Below are positions 51,800 through 60,779 of a stretch of 64,000 nucleotides of DNA, piece after piece. The stretch is taken from assembly GCA_035455745.1 (NCBI GenBank), contig DATIEP010000049.1, positions 62,001-126,000 of the forward strand, given 5' to 3'. The position numbers and the translations under genes are program-made. The first letter of the stretch is position 1. The number at the start of each line of letters is the position of its first letter. The notes under the pieces were generated by a model. That model was not told the DNA's origin. It saw nothing but the letters and a program-made list of their open reading frames with translations, and searched no databases. Source of the stretch: JADGGM01 sp027307005. GTDB taxonomy: Bacteria; Gemmatimonadota; Gemmatimonadetes; Gemmatimonadales; Gemmatimonadaceae.

Positions 51800-54496
51800 T
51801 TAGCCGCCGCGCAACACGTCCATCGGTTCGAACGCCGCGGCGCGGCGCGCCGGAACGTAGCTCGCCACGAGCGCCACGCCGCAGAGCACCACGAGCACCG
51901 TCGCGAACGCGATCGGATCGGTGGGGCTCACCTGATAGAGCAGCCGCTTGAGGACGCGCGTGGCCGCCAGTGCCGCCACACCGCCGATGATCGCGCCGGC
52001 CAGCGACAACGTCACCCCCTGCTTCAGCACCAGATGCACGATCTGCGGCGACGAGGCGCCCAACGCGACGCGAATGCTGATCTCGCGCCCCCGTTGGGCG
52101 ACGAGATACGAGATCACGCTGTAAACACCCAGCGTTGCCAGCAGCAGCGCGACCGCCCCGAAGATGCCCACGAGGAGCAGCATGAAGCGCTGGCTGTCCA
52201 CGGACCGGCCGATGATGTCCTCGACGGTGAGAAACCGCATCGGCACATCGGCGCGCACCTGCGGGAACGCGCGCCGCGCCGCGGCGATGGTCCCGGCTTC
52301 GTTGCTCGCCGCCATGATCACGAACATCTCGTTGCTGTTGCCGGGACGCTGATCGAAGTCCACGTACACCGCGGGCAGGGGGTCGGCCGCCAGGTCCTGC
52401 TCGCGCGTATCGCCGACGATGCCGACGATCGTCATCGGCGTCAGGTCGCCGTCGATGTTGCCGAATTCGATCACTTTGCCGATGGCATCTCCGTTAGGCC
52501 ACCGCTTGTGCGCCAGCGCCGCGTTGATCACGGCGACTTCCGGCCCGCCCGCGCGGTCGGTGGCATCGAAGACGCGGCCCGAGCGCACCGGGATTCCCAT
52601 CGCCTTGAAGTAGCCGCCGGTGGCCGTGCGATAGGTCGCATAGCCGGCGCGCGTCTTGTCGTTGAACATCCCCTCGAGGGCGCTCGGCGCGAGCTTGATG
52701 CCCGCGTTGTCGAGCACCAGGAATTCGCCGTTGCTGCTGCCGTTCGAGAACGGCGGCGCATCGGAGATGCCGACGCTCGTCACGCCCGGAATGGCGAGCG
52801 CGCGCTCGGCGAGCTGCCGATAGTACACCGAGCGGCGGCCGATGTAATTCGTATCGCGCGGCTCATCGAAGACGGTGGCGGCCACCACCATGCCGTGCGT
52901 GCGGAATCCCGGGTCGATGCTCATGAGTCCCACGAAGCTCCGCGCGAGCAGGCCGGCGCCGATGAGCAGCACCACCGTCATCGCGAGCTGCACGACGACC
53001 AGCGAGCCGCGCACGCGATAGCTCGCGCCACCGCCGCCTTGTGTGCGTTGCGATTGTGACAGCGCGGCGCGCAGATCGCCGGCGGTGCCGCGCCACGCGG
53101 CAACGAGTGCTAACGCAACGGCCGTGGCCGCCGAAATCACGACGGCGAACGCGAGCACGCGCCAATCGAGCGACAACTCTCCCACGCGCGGAATCAGCGC
53201 CGGACGCAGCACGAGCAGCATCTTCATTCCGGCGGCCGCGATTACAATGCCACCCAGGCATCCCACCGCGGCGAGCAGCGACGTCTCGATGAGCAGCTGC
53301 TGGGCAATGCGCCCTCGCCCGGCGCCGATGGCGACGCGCACGGCAATTTCACTCTCGCGCACCGCCATGCGCGCGATGAGGAGGTTGGCAACGTTCGCGC
53401 ATGCGATGAGCAGCAGCACGGCGGACGCGCCAAGGATGAGCAGGAGCAGGACTTTGACGCTGCCGATGATCTGATCGCGCAGCGGAATCGCCGTGCCGTC
53501 CAGCGTCCACGTCGCGTCGCCGACTGCCGCGTGCAGGCGGCGCAGCACCATGGAAACGTCGCGTGTCGCGGCCTCGGTCGTCACGCCATCTTTCACGCGC
53601 GCGATGACGTTCCAGTTGTGCGCCGTATAGCTGGTGCTTTCGCCGAACGGCTCGCGCGGATACCAGGCATCGGTGCCGGCCGGAAATTCCTTGCCGGCGG
53701 GCAGCACTCCGATGATCGTGATCGGGGTTTCTCCACTTTTGATGGTGGTACCGATCACTGTCTGCGATCCGCCGAAGAGCCGCATCCAGAGGCCATGGCT
53801 GATGAGGATCACCATGGGCGAACCCTTCTGTTGGTCTTCCGGCGTAAACGATCGACCGAGCTCGGGGCGTACGTTCAGCACGCGAAAGAACTGCCTCGAC
53901 ACCCCGGCCACTGTCACGCGCGTCGCTGTGCCGTTCGTCGAGAACGACATGTCGCCGCTGTTGTACTCCGCCGCCGCGCTCAGCGTGTGGTTTTCGGCGA
54001 GGAGATGGTCGAACGTCGGATCTGCGAAGTGCAGATGGCGCCCGTTGGCGTCGATGCCCCACAACTGGACCAGCTGCTGCGGATCGGAGAATGGCAGCGG
54101 TTTGAGCACGACGCCGTTGACGACGGAGAAGATGGCCGTCGTGGCGCCGACGCCCAACGCGAGCGTCAGGCTTGCGATGAGAGCGAACGCCGGCGACCGG
54201 CGCATCTGGCGAAGCGCAAAGCGCAGGTCCTGGGCGATGCTGGACAGTCGTTCGCGAGCTTGCGCGCGTTGCATGTGCGGCACCTCCAAGGCGACGCAGT
54301 AGTCGTGCAGATCCTGAACGTCTCCGAATTTCCGTTGGGCTTGAGCGATCGCGTCGTCGTGGGACAATCCCGCACGCTCGAGCGACTGGACGCGCATGGC
54401 GACATGGAACGCCACTTCGTCCTCCAGGTCGCGCGCGATCTGCCCGCTCGACGCGGGCAATCGGAATGCGCGGCGAACGCCGGAGGGCACCTGCAT
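51800..54496 (-). CDS. ADOP-type ABC/MacB-like permease (copy 2)
   Basis: 898 residues from ATG 54496, two bases after the padR stop, so coupled. N-terminal RDLEDEVAFHVAMRVQSLERAG segment, then helix AFALIASLTLALGVGATTAIF, first periplasmic core (QLVQLWGIDANGRHLHFADPTFDHLL), FtsX block 1 (VLLLLILGASAVLLLIACANVAN), second core and FtsX block 2 ending AFEPMDVLRGG. The RASTDF-like conserved boxes of the family are all present and no frameshift is seen. No ATPase gene is near. Substrate unknown. Confidence 0.9.
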   Translation of the reverse strand: MQVPSGVRRAFRLPASSGQIARDLEDEVAFHVAMRVQSLERAGLSHDDAIAQAQRKFGDVQDLHDYCVALEVPHMQRAQARERLSSIAQDLRFALRQMRRSPAFALIASLTLALGVGATTAIFSVVNGVVLKPLPFSDPQQLVQLWGIDANGRHLHFADPTFDHLLAENHTLSAAAEYNSGDMSFSTNGTATRVTVAGVSRQFFRVLNVRPELGRSFTPEDQQKGSPMVILISHGLWMRLFGGSQTVIGTTIKSGETPITIIGVLPAGKEFPAGTDAWYPREPFGESTSYTAHNWNVIARVKDGVTTEAATRDVSMVLRRLHAAVGDATWTLDGTAIPLRDQIIGSVKVLLLLILGASAVLLLIACANVANLLIARMAVRESEIAVRVAIGAGRGRIAQQLLIETSLLAAVGCLGGIVIAAAGMKMLLVLRPALIPRVGELSLDWRVLAFAVVISAATAVALALVAAWRGTAGDLRAALSQSQRTQGGGGASYRVRGSLVVVQLAMTVVLLIGAGLLARSFVGLMSIDPGFRTHGMVVAATVFDEPRDTNYIGRRSVYYRQLAERALAIPGVTSVGISDAPPFSNGSSNGEFLVLDNAGIKLAPSALEGMFNDKTRAGYATYRTATGGYFKAMGIPVRSGRVFDATDRAGGPEVAVINAALAHKRWPNGDAIGKVIEFGNIDGDLTPMTIVGIVGDTREQDLAADPLPAVYVDFDQRPGNSNEMFVIMAASNEAGTIAAARRAFPQVRADVPMRFLTVEDIIGRSVDSQRFMLLLVGIFGAVALLLATLGVYSVISYLVAQRGREISIRVALGASSPQIVHLVLKQGVTLSLAGAIIGGVAALAATRVLKRLLYQVSPTDPIAFATVLVVLCGVALVASYVPARRAAAFEPMDVLRGG

Positions 54497-54498
54497 GG

Positions 54499-54831
54499 TC
54501 AGCTCGACTCGATGATTCGGCCCACGGCGAGGGCGTAGCGCTTCCAGGTCTCCGATTCGGAGCGGAGTCGCGCGCGACCGCGCGTGGTGAGCGAGTAGTA
54601 CTTCGCTCGGCGCTTGTTGTCGGAGAGTCCCCACTCCGACGTGATGGCGCCGCTTTCCTCGAGCCGGTGCAGCGCCTTGTAGAGCGCGGCATCCACGATC
54701 ACGAGGTCGCCGCCGCCGCGCCGCTCGATCCATTCGGCGATGGCGTAGCCATGCATGGCGCCCCAGGAGAGCGTCTTGAGGACGAGCACGTCGAGCGTGC
54801 CGTGCAGGAGGTCACTAGCGTCGCGAGGCAT
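54499..54831 (-). CDS. PadR family transcriptional regulator (ADOP-linked)
   Basis: 110 residues. Winged helix of the short PadR type: LLHGTLDVLVLKTLSWGAMH, GYAIAEWIERRGGGDLVIVD, AALYKALHRLEESGAITSEW and the wing NKRRAKYYSLTTRGRARLRS. It precedes ADOP copy 2 by two bases, an operon. A strong dyad about 100 bases upstream is a candidate operator. Confidence 0.92.
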   Translation of the reverse strand: MPRDASDLLHGTLDVLVLKTLSWGAMHGYAIAEWIERRGGGDLVIVDAALYKALHRLEESGAITSEWGLSDNKRRAKYYSLTTRGRARLRSESETWKRYALAVGRIIESS

Positions 54832-54932
54832 CGTTCGTCCACTAACGAGGTTGGGGCAACGCTAGTTTCACCGCTCTTGGAGCGCAATGCCGGACGCGAA
54901 TCGGAGCCGACGGCGCTTCACGTGGCATCAGA

Positions 54933-54963
54933 GAGTTTTTGCCTACTTTGTAGGTAAAAACTC
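54933..54963. promoter_or_regulatory. A+T-rich dyad upstream of padR, candidate operator
   Basis: Arms GAGTTTTTGCCTAC (54933-54946) and GTAGGTAAAAACTC (54950-54963) are complementary save one position, with a TTT centre. The A+T richness stands out in this genome. It lies 102 bases upstream of the reverse-strand padR start and 163 bases upstream of the truncated reductase start, so it could control either. A PadR or BlaI-like repressor site is the favoured reading. Confidence 0.45.
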
Positions 54964-55126
54964 GTTGATGAGCCCGCATCGGGGCGCGCCGTCGACCGTC
55001 GCGCGCGTTTTTCGCCGAGGCACGCACGTTCCGGCAGCCGAATGCTCGGTGCGGCGCCCGGTGCGCCCGTGCCGTCCGTCCGTCCGATCGGCGGCGCACC
55101 CAACCACCCGCCACCGGTATCGACCA

Positions 55127-55552
55127 ATGCTCGGCACCCGCGCGTTCGGCACAAGCGGCCTCACCGTCTCCGCCATGGGGCTCGGCCTCATGGGCATGAG
55201 CTACGCCTATGGCACCACCGCCGATCGCGACGAACGCGAATCCATCGCGACCATCCATCGCACGATCGAGCTCGGCGTCACGCTGCTCGACACGGCGGAA
55301 GCCTACGGGCCATACGAGAACGAGAAGCTGCTGGCGCGCGCGCTCAGGTCGTTAGGCGGCGACGCACGAGACCGCGTGGTGATCGCGACCAAGTTCGGCT
55401 TCACGTTCGCCGACGGCGCGATCAACGGCGTGGATAGTCGACCCGCGCACCTCCGGCAGGTCGTCGACGCGTCGCTCGAGCGCGCGCTCACGCCGGGTCA
55501 GGTCGCCGGCCCGCGCTACGGCGTCGCGCAGATGGCGCAGATCGATCGGTAA
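55127..55552 (+). pseudogene. Truncated aldo/keto reductase (N-terminal 120 residues plus unrelated tail)
   Basis: 141 codons from ATG 55127. The N-terminus is a typical aldo/keto reductase: FGTSGLTVSAMGLGLMGMSY, then LLDTAEAYGPYENEKLLARA with catalytic Asp (LLDTAE) and Tyr (AEAYG), and DRVVIATKFGFTF with the catalytic lysine. Up to VDASLERAL it fits the family; then it reads TPGQVAGPRYGVAQMAQIDR and stops. About 190 residues, including the NADP-binding C-terminal part and barrel strands 4-8, are missing, so an active enzyme is not expected. The break may mark a deletion joined to the following padR promoter region. Confidence 0.7.
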
Positions 55553-55582
55553 GCGCTCCGTCCGCTCGGGCGCATGGACGAC

Positions 55583-55611
55583 TTGACGATCGATCGTCCC
55601 GACCGTATCAT
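55583..55611 (+). promoter_or_regulatory. Sigma-70-type promoter with overlapping palindrome, upstream of padR
   Basis: TTGACG (55583-55588) and TATCAT (55606-55611) are separated by exactly 17 bases. The perfect 14-base palindrome GACGATCGATCGTC (55585-55598) overlaps the -35 box, a position where a bound repressor would block polymerase. The padR ATG lies 29 bases after the -10 box. Autoregulation by PadR is the inference. Confidence 0.7.
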
Positions 55612-55640
55612 CAGGTGGTCAACCCATAGAGCATCTATAT

Positions 55641-55976
55641 ATGGCCTCCACCGGCGAGCTGGTTCCCGGAACACTCGAGATGCTCATCCTCAAGACGCTG
55701 AGCCTGGGGTCGCTGCACGGCTACGGCATCGCGCAGCACATCCATCGACTGTCGGATGAGGCGCTCACCGTCGAGGAAGGCTCGCTCTATCCCGCGCTGC
55801 AACGCATGCTCGCCAAGGGTTGGGTGGCCGCAGAGTGGAAGCAGACGCCCACCAAGCGTCGCGCACGGTACTATCGCCTGACGGCGGCCGGCCGCAAACA
55901 GCTCGGCGTCGAGTCGTCGGCATTCGAGCGGGCGATGCGCGCGATCACGCGCGTCATGCGCGCGACGGAGAGCTGA
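55641..55976 (+). CDS. PadR family transcriptional regulator (ADOP-linked)
   Basis: 111 residues. The same short winged-helix form: LVPGTLEMLILKTLSLGSLH, GYGIAQHIHRLSDEALTVEE, GSLYPALQRMLAKGWVAAEW and the wing KRRARYYRLTAAGRKQLGVE. It has its own strong promoter (55583-55611) and is followed three bases after its stop by ADOP copy 3. The three PadR proteins here differ in their recognition helices, so each may read its own operator. Confidence 0.92.
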   Translation: MASTGELVPGTLEMLILKTLSLGSLHGYGIAQHIHRLSDEALTVEEGSLYPALQRMLAKGWVAAEWKQTPTKRRARYYRLTAAGRKQLGVESSAFERAMRAITRVMRATES

Positions 55977-55979
55977 TCC

Positions 55980-58676
55980 GTGGTCGCGCTCGTGGCCCGC
56001 ATGCGTCAGCTCGCCTACCGCGTGCTGACCCTCGGCCGCCGCACTGCGCTTTCTCGCGACCTCGACGACGAGTTGAGGTTCCATGAGACGATGCTGGCGC
56101 GCGACCTCGAGCACGCCGGCGCGTCGGCACGCGACGCCCGCCTAACGGCGCGACGGCGCACCGGGAACTCGCTCGCCATCCGCGAGCGAGGCGCCAACGA
56201 ATGGGGCTTCCCCGCGCTCGAAGACTTCGTTCGCGATGCGCGCTTCGGCATCCGGACGCTCGGCCGCAGCCCGGCATTCGTTGCCATCGCCGTGGTGGCG
56301 GTCGGCATCGGCATTGGCGTGAACGCGGGATTCTTCACGCTGGTGGACGCGCTGGTGTGGCAACCGATTCCCGTCGCGCGCCCGGAGCGGCTGGTCAAAC
56401 TGCTCTCGCGAAGCGCCCGCGGCGTGAACGGGTTCCGGTTCTCGTACTCCGACATCCAGGCGATCGAGTCGCATGCGCGCCGGATTCAGGATCTCACAGC
56501 CTACGACGCGGAACCCGTCGGCCTCGAGCTCGCACCCGGCGCGCCGGCCCGCGCGGCCAGCGCCGGTATCGTCAGCGGCAACTATCTGGTCACCCTCGGC
56601 GGCCGCGCGCAGTTAGGCAGGCTCCTGACGGACGATGATGCTCGCGCCGGCGCGCCGATGGTGATCGTCTTGTCGGACGGATTCTGGGCCAGTGCCTTCG
56701 GCCGAGACCGCGCGATCGTCGGTCGCGACGTACTGCTGAATGGCGTCCACGTCGCCATCGCCGGAGTGGCGCGGCCCGACTTCATCGGGATCAATCCGCT
56801 GGTGCCCGACTTCTGGATTCCGATTCCCGCTGCCGCTGCGTTGGGCATCACGCCGGGGCGGCTCGATGATCCGGCCAATCGCTTCATCGGGCTGCACGCA
56901 CGGCTGCGCGCAGGCGCTACGATGGCTGAGGCCGGGTCGGAATTGTCAGCGATTCTTGCCGATCCGCATCGGGTCGCGCGCGCGGCGAACGACCCGACGC
57001 GTATTGTCGGCGCGGATCTCATGCCCAGCGAGTCATTGCTGCCGCCGATCCCGCAAGTCGTGATCGCGATCGCGCCCGCACTGCTGCTCGGTGCCCTGGT
57101 GTTGATCATCGCGTGCTCGAACCTGGCGATACTCCTGCTTGCGCGCTCACTCGCCCGGCGGCGCGAGATGGCGATTCGTCTGGCCATCGGCGCGTCGCGC
57201 GGCCGCGTCGTCCGCCAATTGCTAACGGAAAGCATGATCGTTGCGGCCGCCGGTGCAGCGCTCGGTCTCGTGATGGCGGATATCGCCGTGCGCCTGCTGG
57301 TGCGCGCTTTTTTCGCCGCGGTGCCGCAGACATTCGGCACGGTCGCCCTGGCCATCGCGCCGAGTTGGCGCGTGGTGGCCTACGCGGTCGCGTTGGCTGT
57401 CGCGAGCGTGTTCGTATTCGGGCTGGCGCCGGCGCTGCGCACGACGGCGGTTCAGCTGCAGGCGGAGCTCAAGGGCGAAGATACGCTGTTCGGCGTTCGC
57501 GTACGCCGGTCGCTCTTTCGCGACGCGCTGGTCGCGACGCAGGTGGCCGGTTGCGTCGCGTTACTCGCGGCGGCCGCCACCACCGTGCTCGCGGTTCGGC
57601 GGTATGGCGCCGCGGACACCGGTCTCGCGCCCGCTCGCGTCCTCACGGCGACGTTGGGCCTAACGGCACTGGGCAATGTACCCGCCGCGGTGGCGGCCTC
57701 TCGCGCGCAGTTCGCCCGGCGTGTCGCGGTGACATCGGGTGTGGCAGCGAGCGCGCGCGCCCAGCAGCCGCCGTTTACCGCGTGGCCGATTCTGCACGTC
57801 GCCGGCGCGGCAGGGGACGTGCGCGGTGTGTTCTATAACATCGTCGCTCCCGGATACTTCAAGGTCGTTGGGCAGCACGTTCTGAGCGGCAGGGACTTCA
57901 CTGCCGCGGATACCAGCGGCAGCGCACGGGTAGCGATCGTGAGCGAGAGCGCCGCGCGGTTGTTGTGGCCCGGCGTGTCCCCCGTTGGACAGACACTCCG
58001 CATCGTGCCCGGTCACGACTCTGCAGATGTGTTCGTCCGCATCATCGGCGTCGCGTCGCCCGCACACAACAGCATGATCTGGGACGACGACTCGAATGGC
58101 TACGTGTACCTGCCTGCGACGGCCCAGGCCTACGCCGAGACATCGATGCCGCTACTGGTGCGCGGCGATCCGGGCTCGCCCGATCTCTCGCGCGCGTTGC
58201 GCGATGTTGCGACGCAGGTTGCGGCTGACTTGCCGTTCGATGTGGCGCCGCTGCTGGCGGAGCGGCGGCAGCAGATCTTTCCGTTCAGCTACGGCGCCGA
58301 CATCACCGCGGCGGTCGGCGTACTCGGCCTCGCGATGGCGCTCGTCGGACTCGCCGGCATCGTCGGCCTTGCCGTGCGGCAACGGCGCCGGGACATCGCG
58401 GTGCATATTGCCTTGGGCGCCGGTGCGCGCGACGTGCTGCGTCTGGTCCTCGACCGTGAGCTGAGGCTGGTGGCCATCGGGCTCGCCGCCGGCGTCGTGC
58501 TCGCGTTAGGCGAGGCCAGGCTGGTTGCCAATCTGGCCTTGCCGATGCCGTCGCTCGGTGTCGGCGGGTTTGCCGCGCTCGCGGCGCTCCTCCTCGTCGT
58601 GGCGGGAATTGCGGCCTTCATCCCAGCGCGCACTGCCCTCCGCATCGCGCCGATGCAGGTACTACGGCAGGATTGA
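55980..58676 (+). CDS. ADOP-type ABC/MacB-like permease (copy 3)
   Basis: 898 residues from GTG 55980. SRDLDDELRFHETMLARDLE segment, helix AFVAIAVVAVGIGIGVNAGF, first periplasmic core, FtsX block 1 (ALLLGALVLIIACSNLAILL, AIRLAIGASRGRVVRQLLTE), second core and FtsX block 2 (DITAAVGVLGLAMALVGLAG, DIAVHIALGAGARDVLRLVL) ending APMQVLRQD. Complete, no frameshift. Paired with the padR just upstream. The sequence is clearly more distant from copies 1 and 2 than they are from each other in the core regions, suggesting separate acquisition or old duplication. Confidence 0.9.
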   Translation: MVALVARMRQLAYRVLTLGRRTALSRDLDDELRFHETMLARDLEHAGASARDARLTARRRTGNSLAIRERGANEWGFPALEDFVRDARFGIRTLGRSPAFVAIAVVAVGIGIGVNAGFFTLVDALVWQPIPVARPERLVKLLSRSARGVNGFRFSYSDIQAIESHARRIQDLTAYDAEPVGLELAPGAPARAASAGIVSGNYLVTLGGRAQLGRLLTDDDARAGAPMVIVLSDGFWASAFGRDRAIVGRDVLLNGVHVAIAGVARPDFIGINPLVPDFWIPIPAAAALGITPGRLDDPANRFIGLHARLRAGATMAEAGSELSAILADPHRVARAANDPTRIVGADLMPSESLLPPIPQVVIAIAPALLLGALVLIIACSNLAILLLARSLARRREMAIRLAIGASRGRVVRQLLTESMIVAAAGAALGLVMADIAVRLLVRAFFAAVPQTFGTVALAIAPSWRVVAYAVALAVASVFVFGLAPALRTTAVQLQAELKGEDTLFGVRVRRSLFRDALVATQVAGCVALLAAAATTVLAVRRYGAADTGLAPARVLTATLGLTALGNVPAAVAASRAQFARRVAVTSGVAASARAQQPPFTAWPILHVAGAAGDVRGVFYNIVAPGYFKVVGQHVLSGRDFTAADTSGSARVAIVSESAARLLWPGVSPVGQTLRIVPGHDSADVFVRIIGVASPAHNSMIWDDDSNGYVYLPATAQAYAETSMPLLVRGDPGSPDLSRALRDVATQVAADLPFDVAPLLAERRQQIFPFSYGADITAAVGVLGLAMALVGLAGIVGLAVRQRRRDIAVHIALGAGARDVLRLVLDRELRLVAIGLAAGVVLALGEARLVANLALPMPSLGVGGFAALAALLLVVAGIAAFIPARTALRIAPMQVLRQD

Positions 58677-58737
58677 CCGCCTGCGCTGGGAATCGACGGT
58701 CACCGCATCGAGATCGATGCCGTGTGCGTCGTTCCCG

Positions 58738-59739
58738 TTAGGCGCCGAGCGTGATGAGACCGAGCCGACCTGTTCCGCTGAGCGCGAGCCAGAGGCGGCC
58801 GCGCGTCGCGTCGAGCGCCATGTTTCGGACGATGGCACCCGTGGTCGGAATCGCGACCACTTCCTCGACGCGATCTGTGTTCGGGTCGAACACGATCACC
58901 TGATTCGTCCCCGCCTCGTCGTACCAGAGGCGGCCGTCCGGCGCGATGGCGATGCCGTAGGGGCCGGCCTCCTTTCCGCCGGGCGTCGCGAACTCGCGCA
59001 CGCTGCCCGTGGCCGGATCCAGAACTCCTAACTTGTGCTGGACGTAGTCAGTGAACCACACATGACCTGTCGCGTCGACGACCAGCCGCCGCGGACGCGC
59101 GGCCGCATCCGGCAGCGTGAACTCGCGCAATGCGCCGCTCGATGGGTCGATGCGCCCGATGACGTTCGTGCCGAACAAGGCCATCCAGAGACCGCCATCG
59201 TGGCCGGCCACGAGACCGTACGGCAGCGCGTGCGGCGTCGAGAGCGGAAAGATGCGCACGTTGCCCGTTGCCGGATCGAGCTCGCCGTACAGATTCGAGC
59301 CTTGCGCCGTGAACCATATCTTGCCGTCGTGAAAGAGCGGCGTATGCGGGTCGCGCGCGTCGGCGGGCAACACGTATTCACGAATCTTGCCCGTCGCAGG
59401 ATCCAGCCTGCCTAACCGGCCGGCGGCGTTCGCCGTGTACCACACGGTCCCGTCGGGCGCGACGATGATGCCGTGCGGGCCCGAATGCGGCGTCGGCGTC
59501 GGGTAGTCCGTAATCCTGCCCGTCGACGGATCGAGCCGCCCGATGACGCTGTTGGCCATGTCCGTATACCACACGATGCCATCAGCGCCTACCGCGGGGT
59601 CGTGCGGGAATGCGTTAGGCCGAGGGATGGCGTACTCGGTGATGTGGTGCGCGGGCCGGAGCGGGCGCGCGGCGGCGAGACCAATGGTGAGCGTCGTGAT
59701 TGCAACGATCGGCGACGTGGTGCGAAGCGAGCGGCGCAT
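58738..59739 (-). CDS. Secreted Vgb-like (streptogramin lyase family) beta-propeller protein
   Basis: 333 residues from ATG 59739, with GGAGGG eight bases upstream. Signal peptide TSPIVAITTLTIGLAAARPL. Repeated blades of the Vgb type: GADGIVWYTDMANSVIGRLD, TPHSGPHGIIVAPDGTVWYT, FHDGKIWFTAQGSNLYGELD, GHDGGLWMALFGTNVIGRID, DATGHVWFTDYVQHKLGVLD, GPYGIAIAPDGRLWYDEAGT. Members include virginiamycin B lyase, but most exported relatives have no shown lyase activity. The stop TAA is in GCC TAA C, a reverse GTTAGGC word. Function cannot be assigned. Confidence 0.8.
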   Translation of the reverse strand: MRRSLRTTSPIVAITTLTIGLAAARPLRPAHHITEYAIPRPNAFPHDPAVGADGIVWYTDMANSVIGRLDPSTGRITDYPTPTPHSGPHGIIVAPDGTVWYTANAAGRLGRLDPATGKIREYVLPADARDPHTPLFHDGKIWFTAQGSNLYGELDPATGNVRIFPLSTPHALPYGLVAGHDGGLWMALFGTNVIGRIDPSSGALREFTLPDAAARPRRLVVDATGHVWFTDYVQHKLGVLDPATGSVREFATPGGKEAGPYGIAIAPDGRLWYDEAGTNQVIVFDPNTDRVEEVVAIPTTGAIVRNMALDATRGRLWLALSGTGRLGLITLGA

Positions 59740-59987
59740 CGGGAAACCCTCCGCGGGAGAGCGAAGCGAGGGCACAAAGATCGTGCCCGTGCCGGTGATA
59801 CGCGCGAACGAAGCAAATGCTTACATCAACTATCTCCGCAACCCGGCCGCATGCGCAAGAAGGCGAGCGCGGCGCAGATGTTTTGTGTCACGCTCGTGCA
59901 CGTCACGTCAAAGTTTACGCTGCACCGCTTGCCTTTCCGTCCTGCACTGATCAGGATGAGGTTCACGCTCATTTGCAGGAGGCACAC

Positions 59988-60476
59988 ATGGCCAAGGCGA
60001 AGCGCACGGTACCCGAGGGACATCACACCATCACGCCGCATCTCACGATGTCGCACGCCGCCGACACGATCGAGTGGTACAAGAAAGCGCTCGGCGCCAC
60101 CGAAGTGACGCGTGCGGTGGGACCGGACGGCAAAGTGATGCACGCGGAGATTCGCATCGGCGATTCTCTCATCATGCTCAACGATGACATGATGGGCGGC
60201 AACACGACGAAAGATCACAACGGTTCGCCGGTGTCGATGTGGCTGTACGTCGACGACTGTGACGCGTTGTTCAATCGCGCGCTCAAGGCGGGCGGCAAAG
60301 TCGCGCCCGGCGGCATGGGAGACATGGCGGATCAGTTCTGGGGCGATCGCTGCGGCGTCATCGTCGATCCCGAGGGCTATTGGTGGACGATCGCGACCCA
60401 CAAGGAAGATCTGACCCCGGAGGAGATGAAGACGCGCACGGAGCAGTTCGTGCGCCAGATGGCCGGCGCGCATTAG
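59988..60476 (+). CDS. VOC/PhnB-like glyoxalase-fold protein
   Basis: 162 residues from ATG 59988, with AGGAGG six bases upstream. One vicinal-oxygen-chelate domain of the PhnB/YjdN kind: ITPHLTMSHAADTIEWYKKA, LGATEVTRAVGPDGKVMHAE, IRIGDSLIMLNDD, GSPVSMWLYVDDCDALFNRA and DRCGVIVDPEGYWWTIATHK. Metal ligands of active glyoxalases are partly retained (His and Glu of the MHAEI strand, Asp/Glu of the DPEG turn). Common in soil bacteria; substrate unknown. A hairpin 64 bases past the stop may end the transcript. Confidence 0.87.
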   Translation: MAKAKRTVPEGHHTITPHLTMSHAADTIEWYKKALGATEVTRAVGPDGKVMHAEIRIGDSLIMLNDDMMGGNTTKDHNGSPVSMWLYVDDCDALFNRALKAGGKVAPGGMGDMADQFWGDRCGVIVDPEGYWWTIATHKEDLTPEEMKTRTEQFVRQMAGAH

Positions 60477-60779
60477 CCGACTCCCGTCCCGACCTCGACA
60501 TCATTTGTCGCGGCGAGCGGGTTCGTCTCGTCGACCATGCGAAGGCCACTGTCCAGTCTGACGGTGGCCTTCGTGATCGATGGCAATGCGTTGGGCCTTC
60601 GAGCAGCCGCCTGACACGGGCGGCGTCGACCGCTCGACTCCGAGCGAACACTTCGGCACGACTCGCGCGGCGATTCGCCCGCTCCACGAGATGACCGCCT
60701 CAGCGGTTGGCCGCTCGCGGCGGCGCCGGCCGTGCCTAACGGTGCGGCGCGACAACCATGCGACCGAGGATGGTGAGCG
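60477..60779. other. Intergenic region, 303 bases, with one hairpin
   Basis: Between the VOC gene and the methyltransferase gene, same direction. Apart from the hairpin at 60540-60573 and one reverse GTTAGGC word (60734), I see no gene, repeat or clear promoter. Confidence 0.5.
60540..60573 (+). terminator. Hairpin after the VOC gene
   Basis: Exact 10-base arms CGAAGGCCAC (60540-60549) and GTGGCCTTCG (60564-60573) with a 14-base loop, 63 bases downstream of the VOC stop. No T-run follows, so intrinsic termination is likely but not certain. Confidence 0.5.

Noticed and set aside
51788..53059. A 423-codon + strand frame and others opposite ADOP copy 2
   Set aside because: His/Arg-rich antisense shadow; the permease frame has clear membrane helices.
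58738..59739. Antibiotic resistance by virginiamycin B lyase
   Set aside because: The protein has the fold and a signal peptide, but exported Vgb-like proteins are common without lyase activity, and I could not confirm the catalytic residues.
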